Below, piece after piece: positions 8,817 to 16,062 of a DNA stretch of 24,912 bases. This stretch comes from Micromonospora terminaliae (lineage in GTDB: Bacteria; Actinomycetota; Actinomycetes; Mycobacteriales; Micromonosporaceae). Numbering within the stretch: position 1 is the first letter of the stretch; the number at the start of each line of letters is the position of its first letter. The position numbers were made by a program, and so were the translations under genes. The notes beneath the pieces are model-generated. The model had not been told where the DNA came from and did not search any database. It was given only the letters and a program-made list of their open reading frames with translations. The stretch spans positions 1 through 24,912 of the forward strand of contig NZ_CP045310.1 in the NCBI RefSeq assembly GCF_009671205.1, written 5' to 3'.

Positions 8817-9929
8817 ATGACCGACGAGTGGGGTGACGGCACGCGCAGCGTGCACGCCGGGCTGCCCGCGCCGGAACCGGGCCAGCCCTTCCTGCCCGGG
8901 CCGGTCTTCGCGGCGCCGTACCACCTGGACCCGTGGCGGGGGCCGGAGGCGACCCCCAACGGGTACGGGCGGCCGGACAACCCCACCCGGCGGCTGCTGG
9001 AGGCGGCCGTCGGCGAGCTGGAGGGCGGCGACTGCCGGGTCTTCGCCAGCGGCCAGGCGGCCATCACGGGGCTGCTGCTGGCCCTGCTGCGCCCCGGCGA
9101 CACCGTGCTGCTCCCCGCCGACGGCTACTTCCCGGTGCGCGCCTTCGCCACCGCCACCCTGGAGGGCATCGGGGTACGCGTCGGTTTCGTGCCGACGGCC
9201 GGCCCGTACCCGTCGTTCGAGGGCGTCCGGCTGGTGCTGCTGGAGACACCGGCGAACCCCGGCCTGGACGTGGCCGACGTGCCGGCGCTGGCTGTCGCGG
9301 CGCACGGCGCCGGAGCGCTGGTGGCCGTCGACAACACCACCGCCACCCCGCTCGGGCAGCGCCCGCTGGAGCTCGGCGCCGACGTGGTGGTCGCCTCCGG
9401 CACCAAGGCCCTCACCGGCCATTCGGACCTGCTGCTCGGTTACGTGGCGACCCGCTCGGCCGAGCTGCTCGACGCGGTGACCGCCTGGCGGACCACGACC
9501 GGCGGGGTGCCCGGGCCGTTCGACTGCTGGCTGGCCCACCGCTCGCTGGCGACCGTGGACCTGCGGCTGGGCCGGCAGACCGCCAACGCCGAGGCGCTGG
9601 CCCGGCTGCTCGCCGGCCGCGACGATGTCACCGGCCTGCGCTGGCCGGGGCTGGCGACCGACCCGGCGTACGCGGTGGCGTCGGTCCAGATGCGACGGAT
9701 GCCGGGCGTGCTCTCCTTCGACCTGGGTGACGCCGACCGGGTCGCCCGGTTCCTCGACGCGTCCCGGCTGGTGTCCGCCGCCACCTCGTTCGGCGGGCTG
9801 CACACCACCGCCGACCGCCGGGCCCAGTGGGGGGACGACACGGCGCCCGGCTTCGTCCGGCTCTCCTGTGGCATCGAGGACGCCGCCGACCTGGTCGCCG
9901 ACGTGACCGCCGCGCTCGACGCGGCCTGA
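8817..9929 (+). CDS. Cys/Met metabolism PLP-dependent enzyme (cystathionine gamma-synthase/lyase type)
   Basis: Fold-type I, PLP-dependent trans-sulfuration family enzyme of 370 aa, working in the cytosol on cystathionine, O-acyl-homoserine or a related sulfur amino acid. Visible family marks are YGRPDNPT (50-57, phosphate-binding Tyr and Arg), FASGQAAI (76-83), ETPANP (143-148), VDNTTATP (171-178, Asp172 to the pyridine nitrogen), [11 protein letters not shown] (194-204) with the Schiff-base Lys197, and RLSCGIED near the C-terminus. The ATG is 7 nt after the gpsA stop. At 370 aa it is slightly short for the family (usually 380-400), with a trimmed N-terminal arm. Synthase and lyase activities cannot be told apart from these motifs, so no gene symbol is given. 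Confidence 0.9.
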   Translation: MTDEWGDGTRSVHAGLPAPEPGQPFLPGPVFAAPYHLDPWRGPEATPNGYGRPDNPTRRLLEAAVGELEGGDCRVFASGQAAITGLLLALLRPGDTVLLPADGYFPVRAFATATLEGIGVRVGFVPTAGPYPSFEGVRLVLLETPANPGLDVADVPALAVAAHGAGALVAVDNTTATPLGQRPLELGADVVVASGTKALTGHSDLLLGYVATRSAELLDAVTAWRTTTGGVPGPFDCWLAHRSLATVDLRLGRQTANAEALARLLAGRDDVTGLRWPGLATDPAYAVASVQMRRMPGVLSFDLGDADRVARFLDASRLVSAATSFGGLHTTADRRAQWGDDTAPGFVRLSCGIEDAADLVADVTAALDAA

Positions 9930-9955
9930 CGCCGGCCCGGCCGCTCCGCTACGCT
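9926..9955 (+). promoter_or_regulatory. Putative promoter of the PrmC-like gene
   Basis: CTGACG (9926-9931, over the stop codon of the upstream gene) and TACGCT (9950-9955, a TAnnnT -10) are 18 bp apart. Transcription would begin near 9962 and leave a leader of about 140 nt. TACGCT also stands just before the GNAT start (17060), which lends it some weight. Confidence 0.35.
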
Positions 9956-9969
9956 GACGGGGCAGCAGC

Positions 9970-9983
9970 GGCCCGCGTGGGCC
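9970..9983 (+). other. Small GGCCC hairpin in the leader
   Basis: GGCCC-GCGT-GGGCC, a 5-bp stem with a 4-nt loop, sits just before the extended ribosome-binding sequence. It could also act as a weak terminator for the PLP-enzyme transcript. Confidence 0.3.
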
Positions 9984-9996
9984 CCGACCGGAGGAG

Positions 9997-10059
9997 GTGA
10001 GACCGATCCACCAGCAGAGGACCGGCGCTCCCTCCGAGTCCGCGTCGCCCCAGGGTTAG
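9997..10059 (+). CDS. Possible 20-codon leader peptide
   Basis: GTG 9997 to TAG 10057-10059 reads VRPIHQQRTGAPSESASPQG. A near-perfect anti-Shine-Dalgarno match, GGAGGTGA (9993-10000), overlaps the GTG itself, which is too close for that codon to be its normal start. The codon at the usual distance is ATC (10006), not ATG, in the same frame, giving IHQQRTGAPSESASPQG. Either this peptide is translated from an unusual start or the site only recruits ribosomes. The sense of the peptide is unknown. Confidence 0.3.
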   Translation: MRPIHQQRTGAPSESASPQG

Positions 10060-10076
10060 GCGACGCCGGGAGCGCC
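10024..10076 (+). promoter_or_regulatory. Two-part leader hairpin before the PrmC-like gene
   Basis: Outer stem GGCGCTCCC (10024-10032) with GGGAGCGCC (10068-10076); inner stem GCGTCGCC (10042-10049) with GGCGACGC (10059-10066); 9-nt loop CCAGGGTTA; a 9-nt bulge on one side and 1 nt on the other. All 17 pairs are perfect Watson-Crick. The inner stem overlaps the end of the candidate leader peptide, the layout expected for attenuation or translational control. It does not match a riboswitch class I can name. Confidence 0.45.
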
Positions 10077-10100
10077 GACGAGCGTTCCGAAAGGCCTGCC

Positions 10101-10892
10101 ATGCCAGCCACCCTGTTCTCCCCGGACCGTCCCGCCCTCGTCCGGCGGTTGCGCGCCGCCGGCTGCGTCTTCGCCGAGGACGAGGCGGAGCTGCTCATCG
10201 CCGCCGCCGACTCGGCCGAGGCGCTGACCGACCTGGTCGACCGCCGGGTCGCCGGCCTGCCGCTCGAGCACCTGCTCGGCTGGGCCGAGTTCTGCGGCCT
10301 GCGGGTCGCCGTCGACCCCGGGGTGTTCGTGCCCCGCGGGCGGACCGCCCTGCTGGTCACCGCCGCCGCGGCGGTGGCCGGCCCGTCGCCCGCCGTGCTC
10401 GACCTCTGCTGCGGTTCGGGCGCCGCCGCGCTGGTGCTGCACGGCCGGCTGGCGCCCCGCTGGCTGGCCGCCGCCGACGTCGACCCGGCCGCGGTGGCCT
10501 GCGCCCGGCGCAACCTGACCCCGCTGGGCGTGCCGGTCTACCAGGGCGACCTGTTCGCGCCGCTGCCGGCCCGGTGGCGGGGGCGGCTGGACCTGGTGGT
10601 GGCGAACGCCCCGTACGTGCCGAGCGACGCGGTGGCCATGCTGCCGCCGGAGGCGCGGCTGCACGAGGCCCCGGTGGCGCTGGACGGCGGCGCGGACGGG
10701 CTGGCCGTGCTGCGCCGGGTGGCCGCCGGCGCGGCCGAGTGGCTGGCCCCCGGTGGGCACCTCGCGGTGGAGGTGAGCGCCGGCCAGGCCACGGCGCTCT
10801 GCGCCATCCTCACCGACGCCGGCCTGGACCCGTCCGTGGTGCACGACGACGACCTGGAGGCCACCGCCGTCACGGCCCGCCGCCCCGGGTGA
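10101..10892 (+). CDS. PrmC/HemK-like protein N5-glutamine methyltransferase
   Basis: SAM-dependent class I methyltransferase related to PrmC, which methylates the GGQ glutamine of release factors. The 263-aa protein has the PrmC-type start region AGLPLEHLLGWAEFCG (51-66) and VFVPRGRT (75-82). The SAM-binding DLCCGSGA (101-108), acidic ADVDP (125-129), NAPYVP (169-174) and HEAPVALDGGADGL (188-201) follow. In true PrmC the catalytic motif is NPPY; here it is NAPY, which fits the actinobacterial PrmC-related branch of unknown substrate. ATG is chosen for GAAAGG six bases upstream. It follows a long structured leader and probably has its own promoter. The protein target is unknown. Confidence 0.88.
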   Translation: MPATLFSPDRPALVRRLRAAGCVFAEDEAELLIAAADSAEALTDLVDRRVAGLPLEHLLGWAEFCGLRVAVDPGVFVPRGRTALLVTAAAAVAGPSPAVLDLCCGSGAAALVLHGRLAPRWLAAADVDPAAVACARRNLTPLGVPVYQGDLFAPLPARWRGRLDLVVANAPYVPSDAVAMLPPEARLHEAPVALDGGADGLAVLRRVAAGAAEWLAPGGHLAVEVSAGQATALCAILTDAGLDPSVVHDDDLEATAVTARRPG

Positions 10893-10902
10893 GGCGCCCG
10901 GC

Positions 10903-10920
10903 CCCGCCCACCCGGGCGGG
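10903..10920 (+). terminator. GC hairpin after the PrmC-like gene
   Basis: CCCGCCC (10903-10909) and GGGCGGG (10914-10920) with loop ACCC, ten bases after the stop. There is no T-run, which is common in actinobacteria. Confidence 0.4.
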
Positions 10921-10954
10921 CCGCGCGACCGTGGCGGGACCCCGCGGCGGCAAC

Positions 10955-10960
10955 TAGCCT
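10955..10960 (+). promoter_or_regulatory. Possible -10 for the ROK gene
   Basis: TAGCCT fits TAnnnT and lies 30 nt before the preferred ROK start. No good -35 is visible. Confidence 0.25.
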
Positions 10961-10989
10961 CAGGTCAGGCTCGGCGGGAGGCGGTGGCG

Positions 10990-12042
10990 GTGGGCAGTGC
11001 GGGTGTGCCGGTGGTGGTGGGTCTGGACAACGGCGGCACGAGCAACAACGCCACCGTGCTGACGGTCGACGGCCGGTTCCTGGTGGACGGGCTGGTCGAG
11101 ATCCCGAGCGAGGTCCAGGCCGGTCCGGAGGCGGCGATCGAGGCTCTCGCCCGGGCCCTGGACGGGGTGCTGGCGCTCACCGGGGTGCCCCGCGAGCTGG
11201 TCCGCGCGGTCGGGCTGGACACCCCCGGCCCGGCCAGCGCCACCGGGGTGATCTCCTCGCGCGGCTCGACCAACTTCTCCCAGCCCGCCTGGCGCGGCTA
11301 CGACGTGCGCAGCGCGCTGGAGCACCGGCTCGGCCTGCCCGTGGTCTACGCCAACGACGGCAACGCGGCGGCCCTCTACGCCCACCACACGCATTTCGGC
11401 GCCGACGCGATGGCCCGGTCCTCGGTCGCCGCGATCGTGGGCACCGGGCTCGGTGGCGGCGTGGTCGAGAGCGGCCGGGTGGTCGGCGGTGCGGCCGGCA
11501 TGGCCGGCGAGTTCGGGCACGTGCACATCCCGCTCGACGGGCTGCTCGGGCCGGGCCAGCCGGTGCCCGTGTGCGCCTGCGGCTTCGCCGGCGACGTGGA
11601 GAGCGTCGCCTCGCTCACCGCCATCGCGAACAACCTGCTGCCGTACTGGCTGGGCCGGTTCCCGGGGCACCCGCTGGCCGCCGAGGAACCGGCCCGGGCG
11701 GCGAAGCTCGTCCGCGGCTACGGCGAGCGGGGCGACCCGCTGGCGCGCGAGCTCTTCACCCAGCAGGCCATGGCGCTGGGTCGGCTGTTCACCATCGCGG
11801 CCAACTTCACCGACCCGCACGCGTACTTCGTGGGCGGCGGGGTGGTGGAGGCGGCGCCGGAGTTCCGCGACTGGTTCCTGGCCACCGTGCGGGAGCACAC
11901 CGTGCTCCGCGCCGAGCAGCGCGCGGTGGCGACCTTCGCGCTGGTGCCCGACCGGGACATGGCCGGGGCGCGCGGGGTGGCCATCGCGGCGCTGGAGGCG
12001 GTCCGCGGCGGGGCCGCCGCCGGCCCGCTGGTCGCCGGCTGA
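10990..12042 (+). CDS. ROK-family sugar kinase
   Basis: Repressor/ORF/kinase family protein of about 350 aa without a DNA-binding domain, so a kinase and not a repressor; it likely phosphorylates glucose or an amino sugar with ATP. It shows LDNGGT (12-17, phosphate loop), YANDGNAAA (120-128) with catalytic Asp123, GTGLGGG (151-157) and GEFGHVHI (173-180) with zinc-ligand His177. The cysteine motif reads CACGFAGDVES (195-205): Cys195 and Cys197 are kept, but the third ligand position, normally Cys, is Asp202. GTG 10990 is preferred over GTG 10984 because GGGAGG (10976-10981) is then 8 nt away, not 2. It is convergent with DUF397. The sugar cannot be assigned, so no symbol is given. Confidence 0.9.
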   Translation: MGSAGVPVVVGLDNGGTSNNATVLTVDGRFLVDGLVEIPSEVQAGPEAAIEALARALDGVLALTGVPRELVRAVGLDTPGPASATGVISSRGSTNFSQPAWRGYDVRSALEHRLGLPVVYANDGNAAALYAHHTHFGADAMARSSVAAIVGTGLGGGVVESGRVVGGAAGMAGEFGHVHIPLDGLLGPGQPVPVCACGFAGDVESVASLTAIANNLLPYWLGRFPGHPLAAEEPARAAKLVRGYGERGDPLARELFTQQAMALGRLFTIAANFTDPHAYFVGGGVVEAAPEFRDWFLATVREHTVLRAEQRAVATFALVPDRDMAGARGVAIAALEAVRGGAAAGPLVAG

Positions 12043-12060
12043 GCCGCGGCGTCGCCGCCC

Positions 12061-12130
12061 GGCGGACCAGGGCCGGCGGGTCAGGGCCGGCGAGTCAGGG
12101 GCGGCGGATCAGGGCTGCCGGATCAGGGGC
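12061..12130 (+). repeat. 14-bp tandem repeat, five units
   Basis: Units at 12061, 12075, 12089, 12103 and 12117 follow the pattern GGCGGRTCAGGGCC with 1-3 differences each. The array lies between the convergent ROK and DUF397 genes. Read on the DUF397 strand, four units carry TGA and the fifth has TGG, and the first of them supplies the DUF397 stop. The repeat thus overlaps the gene's last codons. Confidence 0.85.
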
Positions 12131-12323
12131 GCGGCGGGGCGTCGGTGAAGGCGGCCCAGGCGGCCGGGCGGAACACCAGCACCGGGCCGGCCGGGTCCTT
12201 GGAGTCGCGGACCGCGACCGCCTCCGGCAGCGGCGCCATCTCGACGCACGCGCCCTCATCGCCGCTGTGGCTGCTCTTGCGCCAGCCGGTCACCGGCCGT
12301 CGGTGGCTGTTCGTGCCGTTCAT
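12123..12323 (-). CDS. DUF397 small protein (arm B copy)
   Basis: Identical to 23185-23385. Second gene of the XRE/DUF397 operon, 5 nt after the XRE stop. Confidence 0.9.
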   Translation of the reverse strand: MNGTNSHRRPVTGWRKSSHSGDEGACVEMAPLPEAVAVRDSKDPAGPVLVFRPAAWAAFTDAPPRP

Positions 12324-12328
12324 GCTTC

Positions 12329-13174
12329 CTACCTCTCGTTCAGCAGGCGGAGCAGCTCGTCCCGGCTGGCCGCCGGGCTCAGCGCCACGGTCCGCAGGTG
12401 CTCCATGATCTTCGTGCAGGTGCGCAGGTCGCCCGGCCGGTCCAGCACCATCTGCCCGGCGACCGTCTCCACCGAGGCGATGATCGGGTCCTCCGGGTCG
12501 GCGAACTCCAGGATGTGCAGCGACCCCCGGGTCCCCCGGTGGTATCCGGCGGAGAGGGGGATCACCTGCACGGTGATGTTCGGCAGTTCGGCCATCTTGA
12601 GCAGGTGCTGGAGCTGACCCCCCATCACGGTCCGGTCCCCGACCGGGCGCAGTAACGCCCCCTCGTCGATGATGGCGTCGAGGATCGGCGGATCGTCACC
12701 CGTGAGCCGTTGCTGGCGGTCGAGGCGCAGCTTGACCCGCTGCTCCACCTGCTCGTCGCTGAGGGTGTGCGGGCCACCGCGCATCACTCCCCGGATGTAG
12801 TCGGCGGTCTGGAGCAGGCCGGGCACCACCGACGGCTCGAAGTTCGCGATGCCGGTCGCCTCCGCCTCCAGGGCGATGAAGTCGATGGTCCGCCGGTCCA
12901 GCAGGTACGAGTAGGAGACCCACCAGCCCGGCTTGCGGGCGTCCTTGGCGAGCTGCACGGCCGCGGCGATCTCGTCGGGCCCCACCCCGTAGAGGGTGAG
13001 CAGCGCCCGCACGGTGGCCGGGCTGACCAGCGTCTGCGCGTTCTCGTAGCGGGACAGGGTGCTGCGGGTGCTGTTGATCTCGTCGGCCGCGGCCTCCAGG
13101 GTGAGGCCGGCGGCCTCCCGGTGGGTCCGCAGGGCGATGCCGAGCCGTCGGGCCCGGGCGGTCTTCGGCGCCAT
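12329..13174 (-). CDS. XRE-family regulator (arm B copy)
   Basis: Identical to 22334-23179 and complete at 281 aa. Divergent from the mini-ORF and the 76-aa gene across a 230-nt regulatory gap. Confidence 0.9.
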   Translation of the reverse strand: MAPKTARARRLGIALRTHREAAGLTLEAAADEINSTRSTLSRYENAQTLVSPATVRALLTLYGVGPDEIAAAVQLAKDARKPGWWVSYSYLLDRRTIDFIALEAEATGIANFEPSVVPGLLQTADYIRGVMRGGPHTLSDEQVEQRVKLRLDRQQRLTGDDPPILDAIIDEGALLRPVGDRTVMGGQLQHLLKMAELPNITVQVIPLSAGYHRGTRGSLHILEFADPEDPIIASVETVAGQMVLDRPGDLRTCTKIMEHLRTVALSPAASRDELLRLLNER

Positions 13175-13327
13175 GCATCGATGGTCGCACATCAACGGGA
13201 GCTTGGGCATGAGAGAAGATCGATGAGAGTTGCATTCACGCGTGTCCACCTGTCAATCTGTGACGGCGTCCTCACCGCCGGTTGTCGTGGCGACGGTGGT
13301 GGTGAGCGACCGGAGGGGATGGGGCGC

Positions 13328-13367
13328 GCGGCGATCGGGTTTTACTCCCCCACGACCCGATCGTCGC
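13328..13367 (+). promoter_or_regulatory. Long inverted repeat between XRE and the 76-aa gene
   Basis: CGATCGGGT (13332-13340) and ACCCGATCG (13355-13363) form a perfect 9-bp inverted repeat that extends outward to 13 bp with one mismatch; the spacer is 14 nt and contains TTACTCCCC. There is no gene over it, and it is 38 nt before the mini-ORF start. It is a good candidate operator for a dimeric regulator, possibly the divergent XRE protein, or an mRNA hairpin. Confidence 0.5.
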
Positions 13368-13404
13368 GTGCCCCGACCGGCACACCGGACGGGGAGGAGC
13401 GGCG

Positions 13405-13455
13405 ATGACGGTGACGGCCTGCCAGCCGGCGGACGAGGGCGGGGGGCGGGGATGA
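13405..13455 (+). CDS. Mini-ORF coupled to the 76-aa gene (arm B copy)
   Basis: ATG 13405 follows GGGGAGGAG (13391-13399) at 5 nt and reads 16 codons to a TGA that overlaps the ATG of the next gene (ATGA). Arm C has three G's fewer and 15 codons. The peptide begins MTVTACQPADEGG. Confidence 0.45.
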   Translation: MTVTACQPADEGGGRG

Positions 13456-13682
13456 CCCGGTTCCTCGTGGTCCTCACCGACGTGCGTCCCCTCGACGGCC
13501 TCTGGCGCAACGAGCGCACCAGCCCCGAGCGGCGCCGGCAGGTCGTCGGCGCGAGCAGCCGCGAGGCGGCGGACCGGATCGCCGGCGCCTTCATGGCGCT
13601 GGGCATGGTCCGCGCCGGCCGGCAACGGGTCAAGGTCATCGCGGTCGGCCGCCGGCCGCGCACCCCGGATCACCTCAACTGA
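13452..13682 (+). CDS. Unknown 76-aa protein (arm B copy)
   Basis: Same protein as 21829-22059. The longer in-frame reading from 13230 is rejected because its upstream residues run through the regulatory gap and the inverted repeat. Confidence 0.6.
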   Translation: MTRFLVVLTDVRPLDGLWRNERTSPERRRQVVGASSREAADRIAGAFMALGMVRAGRQRVKVIAVGRRPRTPDHLN

Positions 13683-13688
13683 ACCGGG

Positions 13689-13719
13689 CCCGCCCCCGGA
13701 TCGCGGCGACGGGGGCGGG
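13689..13719 (+). terminator. Strong hairpin after the 76-aa gene
   Basis: CCCGCCCCCG (13689-13698) pairs perfectly with CGGGGGCGGG (13710-13719) around an 11-nt loop, 6 nt beyond the stop codon. It has no T-run. Confidence 0.6.
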
Positions 13720-13725
13720 GAGCCG

Positions 13726-13758
13726 GGCGGCCGGTGGCAGGTCCCGCCGCCGGCCGCC
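13726..13758 (+). terminator. Second hairpin after the 76-aa gene
   Basis: GGCGGCCGG (13726-13734) with CCGGCCGCC (13750-13758) and a 15-nt loop, directly after the first hairpin. A tandem pair of this kind should insulate ddl from the upstream gene. Confidence 0.5.
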
Positions 13759-13866
13759 TGGCCTGACCGCCGCCCATCCGGTTACTCCCCGTATACGATC
13801 GTTGACCGGCTGCGGCCTGCTGTGCCGTCTCCCCGGGTATCCACCACCGACGCTCGCCACGCACAG

Positions 13867-13872
13867 TAAGGT
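13867..13872 (+). promoter_or_regulatory. Possible -10 for ddl
   Basis: TAAGGT fits TAnnnT, giving a start near 13879 and a leader of about 55 nt to GTG 13935. TTGACC further upstream (13802-13807) is too far away to be its -35. Confidence 0.25.
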
Positions 13873-13934
13873 CAAGGGGTGAGCGCCCCCGGCGAGCACG
13901 GCCAGCCGCAGTCGTGGACGAAGAGGTGACCGGA

Positions 13935-15028
13935 GTGACCACCCCAGGTAAGACCCGCGTGGCGATCGTCTTCGGCGGCCGCAGCCCGGAGCACGGCATC
14001 TCCTGCGTCAGCGCCGGCAGCGTGCTGGCCGCCCTCGACCCCGACGAGTTCGAGGTCGTGCCGGTCGGCATCACCCGGCAGGGCCAGTGGGTGCTGGCCA
14101 GCGGCGACCCCGGCCAGCTCGCCATCGCCGACCGCAAGCTCCCCGAGATCACCGCCGGCTCCGGCGCCGAGCTTGTGCTGCGCGCCGACCCGGCCGTGGG
14201 TGGCCTCATGGTGCTCGACCCGACCCAGGGTCCGGTGGCGCTGGCCGACGTGGACGTGGTCTTTCCGGTGCTGCACGGCGCGTACGGGGAGGACGGCACC
14301 ATCCAGGGGATGCTGGAGATGGCGGACATCCCCTACGTCGGTGCGAACGTGTTCGCCTCGGCGGCCGCCATGGACAAGGAGTTCACCAAGAAGCTCTGCG
14401 CCGCCGAGGGCATCCCGGTCGGCCCGTACGTGGTGCTGCGCGCCGGGATGACGCTGACCGAGGAGGACAAGGAGCGCCTCGGCCTGCCGGTCTTCGTGAA
14501 GCCGTCCCGCGCCGGTTCGTCGTTCGGCATCACGAAGGTCGACGACTGGGCGCAGCTCGACGCGGCGGTCGCCACGGCCCGGGAGATCGACACGAAGGTG
14601 CTCGTCGAGGGCGCGATCGTGGGCCGCGAGATCGAGTGCGGCGTGCTGGAGGGCGAGGCCGGCGGCGCCCCGGAGGCGTCGGTGCTGGCCGAGGTGCGGG
14701 TGGTCTCCGGCCACGACTGGTACGACTTCGAGGCCAAGTACATCGACGACGCCTGCGAGTACGACATCCCGGCGAACCTGCCCGAGCACGTGACCCGGCA
14801 GGTGCGCGAGTACGCCACGCGCGCGTTCACCGCGCTGGACTGCTCCGGCCTGGCCCGGGCCGACTTCTTCGTCACCCCGGAGCTGGACGTCTATCTCAAC
14901 GAGATCAACACCATGCCGGGCTTCACCCGACCTCGATGTTCCCGCGCATGTGGGCGGCCAGCGGGCTGGAGTATCCGAAACTGGTCAACCGGCTCATCCG
15001 CACCGCCCTGCGCCGCGCCGGCCGCTGA
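13935..15028 (+). pseudogene. ddl: D-alanine--D-alanine ligase, frameshifted copy (arm B)
   Basis: Matches the intact gene at 20480-21574 except for one missing C in a run (14926-14928 has three, arm C four). This shifts the frame after NTMPGFT and replaces the C-terminal 30 or so residues. Because the same locus is intact in arm C, and the change is one base in a homopolymer, it is an error and not a decayed gene. Confidence 0.85.
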
Positions 15029-15046
15029 CTCCGCGGCCGGCGCGGC
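15012..15046. terminator. Bidirectional terminator between ddl and DUF3515 (arm B copy)
   Basis: GCCGCGCCGGCCGC (15012-15025) pairs perfectly with 15033-15046; the 7-nt loop TGACTCC contains the ddl stop codon. The stem includes the last four ddl codons and ends 5 nt before the DUF3515 stop. It is self-complementary and would serve both convergent genes. Confidence 0.65.
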
Positions 15047-15051
15047 GACGG

Positions 15052-15666
15052 TCAGGCGGAGCAGCCGGACGGTGCCGTCTTCGCGGCGGGCACCGAGGCG
15101 ACCACCGCGTCGGAGATCGGCGTGACCCACTGGAGCGGCTGCTCGTACTGCTTCGGCACCCGCACCCGCACCGGGGTCTCCCGGTCGACGGTGGTCAGCA
15201 CGGTGGCGTCGGCCTCCTGCACGGCATGCCAGCAGACCTTGTTCACCGACCACACCTCGTCGGTGGGCTGCACGATCGGCGGCGTGCCGCCGCAGGCAAC
15301 GGTGAGCGCCGGATCGCCGTACGCGGCGTTCTGCTCGGCGCCCGCGGTGACCGGACGCTGCGCCAGGTCGCGGACGGTCGCCGGCAGCTGCGACACCAGG
15401 GCGCGGCACACCGTGGCGGGCCGCTCGGCCAGGGCCGGGGCCGGCAGCTCGACCGGCGCGCTCGACTGCGGCCGGGCGGCGGACGCCGACGGACTCGGCG
15501 CGGCGGCCGGGGAGTCCGGGGCGAGCTTGGCGAAGGTGAACCCGGCCACCGCCAGGGTGACCGGCACCGCGACGAGGGTGGCCCAGAGCGCGGCGCTGCG
15601 GGTCGACCGGTCGCGGCGCGCCGGGCGGGACTCCTCGGCGGCGGGGGAGGACGTGATCTCTTCCAC
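15052..15666 (-). CDS. DUF3515 membrane-anchored protein (arm B copy)
   Basis: Identical to 19842-20456. Confidence 0.85.
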   Translation of the reverse strand: MEEITSSPAAEESRPARRDRSTRSAALWATLVAVPVTLAVAGFTFAKLAPDSPAAAPSPSASAARPQSSAPVELPAPALAERPATVCRALVSQLPATVRDLAQRPVTAGAEQNAAYGDPALTVACGGTPPIVQPTDEVWSVNKVCWHAVQEADATVLTTVDRETPVRVRVPKQYEQPLQWVTPISDAVVASVPAAKTAPSGCSA

Positions 15667-15900
15667 TTACAGGCGCACCACCGAACACGTGAGGGTGCGG
15701 GTGATGCCGGGCACCAGCTGCACCTTGCTGACGATGAGTTTGCCGAGCTCGTCGACGGTGTTCGCCTCGGTGAGGACGACCACGTCGTAGGGCCCGGTGA
15801 CGGCGTCGACGCGTACCACGCCGGCGAGGTCCGCGATCTGACCGGCCACGTCACGTGCGCGACCGACCTCCGTCTGGATGAGGATGTACGCCTGTACCAC
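15667..15900 (-). CDS. Stand-alone Lrp/AsnC ligand-binding domain (arm B copy)
   Basis: Identical to 19608-19841. Confidence 0.88.
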   Translation of the reverse strand: MVQAYILIQTEVGRARDVAGQIADLAGVVRVDAVTGPYDVVVLTEANTVDELGKLIVSKVQLVPGITRTLTCSVVRL

Positions 15901-16062
15901 GACTCGACCTCCGTCCGTCGCCGCTTCGGCGGCCCGAAGGGTGAAACTACCCTACGGAGCGGCCCTGATCTGTCTCGGTCGCCGGGGGACCGCGGTGAGC
16001 GAGCACACGTGGGGCAGTGGTGGCGGGACTGCGGAGCTGGAAGAGCGCGACGAGGGGACGGC

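Larger units (their letters stand above)
1..12805. repeat. Inverted repeat about junction J1 (arms A and B)
   Basis: Bases 1-6380 are the reverse complement of 6433-12805. Paired coordinates sum to 12806 in the outer part, 12803 inside gpsA and 12800 near the cofC start; the steps are small indels. The spacer of about 50 nt (6381-6432) occurs once and continues the cofC reading frame of arm A. Seen directly: all eight genes of arm A recur in arm B in mirrored order. It is most likely a fold-back artefact and not a chromosomal feature. Confidence 0.95.

Noticed and set aside
13328..13367. CRISPR repeat or intrinsic terminator
   Set aside because: It is a single inverted repeat without array structure; it stands upstream of a gene and has no T-run, so an operator is more likely.
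13230..13682. 150-aa start for the unknown 76-aa protein
   Set aside because: The first 74 residues run through the inverted repeat and the promoter gap and are low-complexity; the ATGA coupling supports the short start.
13935..15028. ddl as a true pseudogene, or loss of ddl function
   Set aside because: The arm C copy is intact and the difference is one base in a C-run.
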